A stretch of 64,000 bases of DNA, taken from positions 372,001 to 436,000 of the forward strand of contig NW_003314315.1 in the NCBI RefSeq assembly GCF_000143415.4, in the 5' to 3' direction. This document shows, piece after piece, positions 58,011-64,000 of the stretch; positions within the stretch are counted from its first letter, which is position 1; every line of letters starts with the position of its first letter. The translations under genes were made by a program, and so were the position numbers. The notes under the pieces were generated by a model. The model was not told where the DNA came from. It worked only from the letters and a program-made list of their open reading frames with translations, and searched no databases. The stretch is from Selaginella moellendorffii. Its lineage: Eukaryota > Streptophyta > Lycopodiopsida > Selaginellales > Selaginellaceae.

Positions 58011-58424
58011 ATGGCGAATCGCTACGTTTCAGTGGAGCACGTCCTCGCGCTGCTGCAAAACTCGGCGGAGATGCTACCCATCGGCGCCAAGGATTTGGAA
58101 AAGCTCATGGACGTGGTGGCCAACATGCTCCCCAGCAAGAGCAAGGATTTAGTGGGAGCTCCAGCCAGCGTCGTCGAGGACAAGCGACTCGTGGGCGATG
58201 GCGGCGCTCAAAGCTTGAAGAGAAAGGCCTTGGACTTGGAGGGCTTGGACAAGGACGATTACGCGCTGCTCAGCGCTGAAAGCTTGAAGAGGAAGGCCTT
58301 GGAGGAGGAGGCGAGCGCCAAGTTCACGGAATCGAGAGCTTGCAAAAGGTATAACCTCAGGAAGAAGAACAAGAAGCAGCACACGAGCCTTTGCCAGGAG
58401 TTTTTCTTGTGCAAGTGCCACTGA
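58011..58424 (+). CDS. Small lysine-rich, probably nuclear protein, unknown family
   Basis: One exon encodes 137 residues. The N-terminal half is helical (VEHVLALLQNSAEMLPIGAK, DLEKLMDVVANML). The second half repeats the peptide SLKRKAL twice and ends with a basic cluster (CKRYNLRKKNKKQ) suited to nuclear import. Near the right edge of the window (63734-64000, minus strand) a second protein has the same plan: LMDLVSKV, SLKRK and KKYNLK in the same order. That shared layout supports a real family, which I do not recognise. No function can be given. Confidence 0.6.
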   Translation: MANRYVSVEHVLALLQNSAEMLPIGAKDLEKLMDVVANMLPSKSKDLVGAPASVVEDKRLVGDGGAQSLKRKALDLEGLDKDDYALLSAESLKRKALEEEASAKFTESRACKRYNLRKKNKKQHTSLCQEFFLCKCH

Positions 58425-58528
58425 GTAGATCTCGCAGTGTAAAGATATCTTGAATCGAGACAAACTTGGAGAGTTTACCCCACATGTTCTTCCAACTTTG
58501 GATGATCAAACATCTTTCGTGTTTCTTG

Positions 58529-59650
58529 TCAGCTTTGCAATGAGTTCTCAAATGATCTCATGGAAGATCTAGCGAAACAAAGTCTTAGAACCTTGTGCGA
58601 CTTTCCAGGAGAAATCTAAGCGCTTACCTTCTGTCACTGATGCTGTAGAACTCGGCCAGGTAGTCGAGCGCCTCGGAGTTGTTCCTGCAAACTCTCCACA
58701 GCGCCTCCACTTCTCCCTCGGCCACAGTCCCCCACTCTCTGCACGTAGCCAGGAACTCCAGCAAGTGATCGTAGAATCCATCGTAGTTTATCAGCAGGAA
58801 CGGCACTGGGAAGCTGGAGCCGATCCGCCGCAGCTGGATCAAAGTCAGCACCTCGAAGATCTCGTCCAAGCTTCCAACGCCCCCGGGCAAAGCCAGGAAC
58901 GCGGTGCGATCGGACGGAGCGTTACGTACTCCCGCATCAACGAGGCCGTGCTTTCGCGCCGAGAAGAATCTAATTGCAAGGATGGTATTCTTAGTTTCTA
59001 GAAAAACCAAGAGAGAGCTTGTTTACCTGCAGGTGAGATAAGTTCCCGAGACCATGTAAGGATGGCTCAAAGTGTTCGTCCACACACCGCCCTCGTTGTG
59101 GATTCTAAATCCTCCCACCGGCTTCCCGGCCTCGAGAGCTCCTTTGGTGGCAGCGTCCATTAATCCTGGGCCAGCTCCACACCAGGACGTGCAGCCGAGC
59201 AGCAAAGCAACCTGGGAGGAACTCGAAGAACTTAGAAACTTGCCATGATCTAAAAGCACCTCTCGCCCGAGCTCCATGGCTTGAAGGAAGTGAGGATGGT
59301 CTGGCTTGGTTCTCGCTGATCCCAGGTACACGGCTCCACGGCCAAGCTTCTGCACGAGATCATAGCAGCTCAAGATCTCCCTTCTCACCTGGAACAGCAC
59401 AAACAAGCAATGTCAAGCTCTCTCGCTCGAGTTCTGGAAGAGTTACCTCGTCTGCGCTGCTCCGGCTCTCAAACTCTTGAATGTAAGTTGGAGAGCTCTT
59501 CGAACAGCACAGTGACTGATTGCCCGACTTGGGCGATGCATTTGATGGCCGAGCAGCGAAGATTTCTCTCCTCCTCGTCTTGTTGGTCATCGAGATCTCG
59601 CCTCCCAGAGCAGCAGCAGTAGCAGCAGCAGTAGCAGCCATGGCGTCCAT
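58529..59650 (-). CDS. LOG-like (lysine decarboxylase-like) Rossmann-fold protein
   Basis: Exons: 59650-59447, 59388-59027, 58969-58628 and 58568-58529, giving 315 residues. The N-terminal 68 are alanine- and arginine-rich, possibly a plastid transit peptide. Family motifs are VYLGSARTKPDHP, GAGPGLMDAATKGALEAGKP (from residue 139) and LPGGVGSLDEIFE (216-228), where the usual PGGxGT reads PGGVGS. LOG enzymes release active cytokinin bases from nucleotides. This member is longer and belongs to a more divergent, TIGR00730-type group, so cytokinin activation is not assured. The final short exon is inferred from phase and splice sites only. Confidence 0.83.
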
Positions 59651-59732
59651 CCCAGCAGCTAAGCGACTGATTTCTCGATGCCACAAAACGAAGCTTTAAA
59701 ATAATCCTCCTCGAACTCTCAAACTCACCACC

Positions 59733-61616
59733 TCACCCGAGGTGGCGCTTGATCAAGCTCATCACGTCCCACTCCTTCTCCGCGAGAGCTCCAAGCATGA
59801 GGATGGACTGCGCACCTTCACCGCCCGGCTCGAGCTCGCCCACCATCTCCGCGGCGTGCTCCGCCCGCTCTACGTCGCCATGTATCCGGCACCCGCTCAG
59901 CAGCGTCATCCAGCCCGTGACGCACGGCTCGAACGGCATCGTCTCCACGAGCTCCTCGGCGTCCTGGAGCCAGCCGCAGCGTCCCAGCAGGTCCACCAGG
60001 CACATATAGTGCTCCCACAGCAGCTCCACCTCGCGGTGGTGATCCACAAACTCCACGAAGTAGCCGCGACCATCCTCCACTCGCCCGGCGTGGCTGGCAC
60101 CGATGACGAGCCCGATGAGCGTGATGCTGCTGGGGTCCGTCCCGTCCAGCACCATCTCGCGGTACACCGCCACGGCACTGCCCAGATGCCCGAGCTGCGC
60201 ATACGCCGCCACCATCGAGTTCCAGCACACCAAGTCCCTGTGCCGGAGCTCGTCGAAAACTCTCCTCGCGTCGTCCAGGCAGCTACACTTCGCGTACATG
60301 TGGATGAGCGCCGAGCACACCACGGCGGCGCCGCTCCACTCCTCCGCCACCACCCTGGCGTGGATCCGCCGCCCTTCCGCCAGATCCCCCAGCGCGGCAC
60401 ACGCCGAGAGCGCGTTGGCGTGCGTGATGCAGTTGGGCTTCACCGCCGGGGAGGATGACTCCATCGCCTTGTAGAGATCGAGAGCTTGGAGATGGTGGCC
60501 GCCGTGCGCGTACGCCGCCACCATGGTGCTCCAGCTGATGACGCTCCTGCGACGCATCCCATCGAAGAGCTTCCGGGCCTCGACAATGGATCCACAGCGA
60601 GCGTACATGTTGAGCAGCGTGTTGTCCAGCGCTACGTCGCTGTGGAAGCCGCTCTTGAGGATCTGGAGGTGGAGCGCGCGCCCGGCGTCGATCGCCGCTG
60701 GACCGATGGCCGCGCACGCCGCCGCCACTGACGAGTACGTGAAGGCGTCCGGGCGGATGCCCCGCCGCTCCATCTCGCGGAAGAGATCCAAGGCCCGGCG
60801 AGCGTACAAATGCCCGTTCTGGGCATTTGCTGCGAGCATGGCGTTCCAGGCCACCACGTCTCGATCGGGCATCTTGTCAAAGATCTCTCTGGCCTCCTCG
60901 GGTTCTTTGCATTTTCCATACATGTTGATCAGCGCGGTGTGGACGATCACACTGGAAGTCGCCACCCTCGCGTGGATCTTCCGCCCGGCGGCAAGATCCC
61001 CGAGGTTGGCACAAATGCCGATCACGGTGGCCACGAGCACGTCGTCGATCTCCACGCCGGTGGCGGACATCTGCTCGTAGAGATCCAGCGCCGCGCGGTT
61101 GCGCCCGTTCTGGGCGTGCGCTGCCAGCACGATGCTCCAGGTGAACTTGTTGCGCTCGGGCATGGCGTCGAAGAGGGCGCGGCCGGATTCCAGCGCGCCC
61201 AGCTTGCCATACATGTGGATGAGGAGATTGGCGAGGAAGACGTTGCTGCCCAGTCCCAGCTGCTGGATCAATCGGTGCGCCCCGATCCCGCTGCCCAGAT
61301 CCCTCTCAGCTACACACCTGCGCAACACGGCGGCCATTTGGGCGATCGAGGCGTCGCTGCTCTTGAGCTCCTCCAGCCACGCCTGGAGGCCAGAGCTGGA
61401 TGAGCTCTCTGCGATGGCGCTGGCGCTGGCCATGGGCGATGGTGGCTTGCTCCATTTTTTGGGGCGCTCGCGCTCGTCGACGCTGCCCTTGCGCGAGTAG
61501 CTCCCGCCAAAGAGGATCTCCTGCTCCGCGTCCTGCAAGGCGCCGATGGATTTGCGCTGGAGGGGCGAGCTGCGGGAGGCGAGCCTTCGCATAAGTGACG
61601 GCCGAATATTCCCCAA
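59733..61616 (-). CDS. PLS-class PPR protein with E motif
   Basis: One exon encodes 627 residues. The N-terminus (MGNIRPSLMRRLASRSSPLQ) is arginine-rich and acid-free, typical of mitochondrial import. About 11 repeats follow (NVFLANLLIHMYGKLGALES, DVVAWNAMLAANAQNGHLYA, LVCWNSMVAAYAQLGHLGSA). The end is an E motif (CVTGWMTLLSGCRIHGDVER and a shortened tail to IKRHLG) without E+ or DYW. The coding region is GC-rich. Its start is 950 nt from that of the divergent CAF1 gene, with the W-box repeats just upstream. Confidence 0.92.
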   Translation of the reverse strand: MGNIRPSLMRRLASRSSPLQRKSIGALQDAEQEILFGGSYSRKGSVDERERPKKWSKPPSPMASASAIAESSSSSGLQAWLEELKSSDASIAQMAAVLRRCVAERDLGSGIGAHRLIQQLGLGSNVFLANLLIHMYGKLGALESGRALFDAMPERNKFTWSIVLAAHAQNGRNRAALDLYEQMSATGVEIDDVLVATVIGICANLGDLAAGRKIHARVATSSVIVHTALINMYGKCKEPEEAREIFDKMPDRDVVAWNAMLAANAQNGHLYARRALDLFREMERRGIRPDAFTYSSVAAACAAIGPAAIDAGRALHLQILKSGFHSDVALDNTLLNMYARCGSIVEARKLFDGMRRRSVISWSTMVAAYAHGGHHLQALDLYKAMESSSPAVKPNCITHANALSACAALGDLAEGRRIHARVVAEEWSGAAVVCSALIHMYAKCSCLDDARRVFDELRHRDLVCWNSMVAAYAQLGHLGSAVAVYREMVLDGTDPSSITLIGLVIGASHAGRVEDGRGYFVEFVDHHREVELLWEHYMCLVDLLGRCGWLQDAEELVETMPFEPCVTGWMTLLSGCRIHGDVERAEHAAEMVGELEPGGEGAQSILMLGALAEKEWDVMSLIKRHLG

Positions 61617-61633
61617 AATATTGACAGAATATG

Positions 61634-61778
61634 TTAGTCAACGCCACCGGCCAGTCAACAAAAGTCAGACGAATACTCGTAGCGACCAACTGCTGTCAAT
61701 GAGCTTTGACTAAGAGAATCCGGAACCGCTGCCGGAATATCCTTTAGTCAACGCCGCCGGCTGGTCAAAGAAAGTCAG
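61634..61778. promoter_or_regulatory. W-box cluster with a 35-nt direct repeat
   Basis: A 35-nt unit, beginning TTAGTCAACGCC and ending AAAGTCAG, occurs at 61634-61668 and again at 61744-61778 with 30 of 35 bases the same. Each unit holds two GTCAA cores. With TTGAC at 61621 and others between, about seven WRKY-type cores lie within 160 nt, immediately upstream of the PPR gene start at 61616. Confidence 0.5.
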
Positions 61779-61779
61779 C

Positions 61780-62567
61780 GCATCTTGGACCAACAATCAC
61801 GTTTGTTTTGTCTACACTATATATAATTTGTGCGTGGGCGGTGCATGGTTGGAAGCCGCGGGTTGGAAATCACAAAGAAATGTGTACGGACAAACAGAGG
61901 AGGAGGTGTGGCTTTTGGTCATGGGTGGCCCAAGGGCCGGCAAATCGCAGAAAGACATCCCGGGTACGATCCCGGGCAGGGCACCAGGCTGTCACGCGTG
62001 GACGCGAGGGCCGCTCTCCAATCCACTGGAATTTCTCGTGCCGGACGCCAGCGCGTCTATCAAATCGGGCTGTTGCCACGTGGGGCCCCTCCAGCCGCCG
62101 GATGCGCGTATCCGACGGCCGCGGGCCGGACTCCAAATGGGCTCCTCAAACTGGTTAACTGATTTCTCAGTGGCGAGAATAAGTATCAGGGCGTGCGGGC
62201 GAGGGTTTCGTCTGGGCGCGTTGGGAGAGGAGAGGGCGAGGGAGGAAAGAGGGTCCTGGGAATCGATCGAGCGAGGCCGTGAGAGATCCAGGGCGGCGGC
62301 GCGCGCGCGTGATTCCTCCGGGGCCGGCGGTAAGCCCCCTCTGGCCGATTTCTCCCCGCGGGTTAGGGTTCGTGCGTGGTCTCATGTTGGATAGCTGGCC
62401 ACGGGCTTTAGAAGGCTTAGATCGCGTGAGCAGAGGCTACAGGAGAGGGCGTGGTTCTTGGCGCTCCAAGCTAAAGCGACCCATCTGGAATCGCCGGGAG
62501 AGATAGAGGAGATAGAGATAGAGATAGAATTTGTGGCAGCACACACACACACACAAGGGGGAGATAG
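61780..62567. other. Intergenic and CAF1 5' leader
   Basis: This is GC-rich with several overlapping short frames and no domain. A possible TATATATAA lies near 61820. The last part carries microsatellites (62505-62556). Confidence 0.4.
62505..62556. repeat. GAGATA and CA microsatellites in the CAF1 leader
   Basis: Repeats of GAGATA (about 62500-62528) and an ACACAC run (about 62540-62554) lie within 70 nt of the CAF1 start, so they are probably in the 5' UTR. Confidence 0.8.
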
Positions 62568-63431
62568 ATGTCAAAATTTCCAAAGGGTGGGTCTCTCCGC
62601 ATCAGGGACGTGTGGGCGAGCAACCTGGAGGAGGAGATTTCGTTCATCCGGAGCATCGTGGATGAGTTCCCGCTGCTGGCCATGGACACGGAGTTCCCGG
62701 GCGTGGTGGTGAGGCCGGTGGGTAACTTCCGGAGCTGCGCAGAGTATAACTACCAGACCCTCCGCGAGAACGTCAACATGCTCAAGCTCATCCAGCTGGG
62801 CCTCACCTTCTGCGACGCGGACGGCAACCTCCCGCGCTGCAACACCGGCGAGTACTGCGTGTGGCAATTCAACTTCCGCGAGTTCAACATCCGGGAGGAC
62901 GTTTGCGCCCAGGACTCGATCGACCTCCTGTGCCACAGCGGCATCGACTTTGCCAAGAACGAGGAGCAGGGCGTGGACTCGAGGCTGTTTGGGGAGCTGC
63001 TCATGTCCTCGGGGGTGGTGCTCAACGACGACATCCAGTGGATCACCTTCCACAGCGGCTACGACTTCGGCTACCTCCTCAAGCTGCTCACTTGCCAGCC
63101 ACTGCCGGCGTGCGAGGCCGACTTCTTCAACCTCATGCGCCTCTACTTCCCGGTCTTCTTCGACATCAAGTACATGATGAAGTTCCATGACAGCCTCCAC
63201 GGCGGCCTCAACCGGCTGGCGGAGCTGGTCGACGTTGCGCGCATCGGGCCGTGCCACCAGGCGGGGTCGGACAGCCTGCTCACGTCCGAGGTCTACCGCC
63301 GGCTCAAGGACAGGTACTTCCTGGAATCCATGGCCAAGTTCACGGGAGTGCTCTACGGGCTGGGATCGGACAATGCCGACGCTGCTGCTGCTGCTGCTGC
63401 CGCCGCCGCCGCAGCCGCTGCTGCGATCTAA
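62568..63431 (+). CDS. CAF1: CAF1/POP2-type deadenylase of the CCR4-NOT complex
   Basis: One exon encodes 287 residues. The DEDD nuclease residues are all present: D40 and E42 in MDTEFPG, D166 in [12 protein letters not shown], and D235 in [10 protein letters not shown], with H230. Further family blocks are [30 protein letters not shown] and [12 protein letters not shown]1 shortens mRNA poly(A) tails in cytoplasm and P-bodies, and plant copies often respond to stress. Plant CAF1 genes are commonly intronless, as here. The protein ends in a run of 16 or so alanines from a GCN repeat, an unusual tail. Confidence 0.96.
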   Translation: MSKFPKGGSLRIRDVWASNLEEEISFIRSIVDEFPLLAMDTEFPGVVVRPVGNFRSCAEYNYQTLRENVNMLKLIQLGLTFCDADGNLPRCNTGEYCVWQFNFREFNIREDVCAQDSIDLLCHSGIDFAKNEEQGVDSRLFGELLMSSGVVLNDDIQWITFHSGYDFGYLLKLLTCQPLPACEADFFNLMRLYFPVFFDIKYMMKFHDSLHGGLNRLAELVDVARIGPCHQAGSDSLLTSEVYRRLKDRYFLESMAKFTGVLYGLGSDNADAAAAAAAAAAAAAAAI

Positions 63432-63733
63432 CTAGCGGCGGAGTTGCGTGATCTATGGAAGCGACGAGAAGATCCAACAACAAGACTCTCTACACTAATG
63501 TCTGCTGCTGCTCTGTACACTTGACAGTATGGACAAAGTCCGACATTTTTCTTATACTTATCACTGCTACAATCATCTCAATGCTACATAGTCTTTATTC
63601 TTATTTCCTCCCCACCATGATTTCACATGGTTTGTTTTCTTCGTCCTTTTCTGATTCGTCCTTTTCTTGTGGCTGGTTTTTTTTTCTTTTTCTTTTTTTC
63701 TTTTATGGTTTTTCTTTTGCTATGGTTGACTTC
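63432..63733. other. CAF1 3' flank
   Basis: This is T-rich sequence with no coding signal. It separates two convergent genes, so it should hold both 3' UTRs. Confidence 0.5.
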
Positions 63734-64000
63734 TCACCCAGTCGAAGTGGTCTCCAGTAAATAGAAGTTGTAGCTTTTAAGAGGATTCTTGAGATTGTAT
63801 TTTTTGGGATGAACTCTCTCTTCTTCCTCATTTAAGTACTGATGCTTTCTCTTCAAGCTTTTACCATTGCTCATGTCCATTTCTCTCTTCTCATGAACTT
63901 TGTGACTGGTTTCTTCCATGGTTGCTGTACTAGTAAATTTTGGAGGCGGCTCACAATCGATGACTTTGGAGACCAAGTCCATGAGATCTATGAAGTCCCG
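63734..64000 (-). CDS. Small lysine-rich protein, paralogue of 58011-58424, 5' end outside window
   Basis: The frame is open from the window edge to a stop at 63734, 88 codons. It reads RDFIDLMDLVSKVIDCEPPP at the edge, then GKSLKRKHQYLNEEEERVHP and KKYNLKNPLK. The order of a short LMDxV helix, SLKRK and K-YNL cluster is the same as in the protein at 58011-58424, though identity elsewhere is low. It is probably nuclear. Function is unknown. The start and the beginning of the protein lie beyond the window. Confidence 0.5.
   Translation of the reverse strand, partial: RDFIDLMDLVSKVIDCEPPPKFTSTATMEETSHKVHEKREMDMSNGKSLKRKHQYLNEEEERVHPKKYNLKNPLKSYNFYLLETTSTG

Overview
The window is nuclear DNA of a land plant, most likely the lycophyte Selaginella moellendorffii. 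This is inferred from very short introns (mostly 50-90 nt, many of 54-61 nt), densely packed genes, many pentatricopeptide repeat (PPR) genes and plant-only families such as GRXS16, LOG-like proteins, PSPG-box glycosyltransferases and a ROP-type CRIB protein. No taxonomic search was possible. Exon joins were worked out by hand from splice signals, reading phase and family alignment from memory.

Layout. 1-5.4 kb: the 3' part of a berberine-bridge-like FAD oxidase gene, a tRNA-Gly(CCC), a small basic protein gene, an inverted dead copy of the oxidase, PPR scraps and a PLS-class PPR gene. 5.6-16.4 kb: ALG6 glucosyltransferase, an A39 aspartic protease, a caffeoylshikimate-esterase-like hydrolase, an unknown membrane protein and a second PPR gene. 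16.7-22.9 kb: a gene-poor, AT-rich block made of a heavily mutated Ty3/gypsy element and a decayed LINE, both on the minus strand. 23-30.8 kb: a UDP-glycosyltransferase, a large PPR gene and a multi-pass membrane protein gene.

31-46 kb is a large inverted duplication. The plus-strand left arm (about 32.37-37.47 kb) and minus-strand right arm (about 45.74-40.48 kb) each carry, in order, CDC5, an mpaB/DUF2236 protein, tRNA-Gly(CCC) and a PPR gene. Decay is complementary: the left arm keeps mpaB but has a broken PPR gene, the right arm keeps the PPR gene but has a broken mpaB. Both CDC5 copies have open frames. A PPR 3' piece before the left CDC5 and a CDC5 3' piece fused to the left PPR suggest an earlier head-to-tail tandem array.

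46-64 kb is compact: a two-domain PH-like (WH1/EVH1)-CRIB protein, plastid glutaredoxin GRXS16, a P-class PPR gene, a G-patch/zinc-finger protein, a MEKK-type MAP3K, a lipid phosphate phosphatase, an AT-rich GDSL lipase gene, a small lysine-rich protein, a LOG-like protein, another PPR gene, the CAF1 deadenylase and, cut by the right edge, a paralogue of the small lysine-rich protein.

The genes do not form one pathway. Recurring themes are RNA processing (six intact PPR genes, CDC5, G-patch protein, CAF1) and signalling to the cytoskeleton or defence (CRIB protein, MAP3K). The most notable items are the PH-like/CRIB protein, the inverted duplication with its chimeric pseudogene, and the small paired protein family near the right edge.
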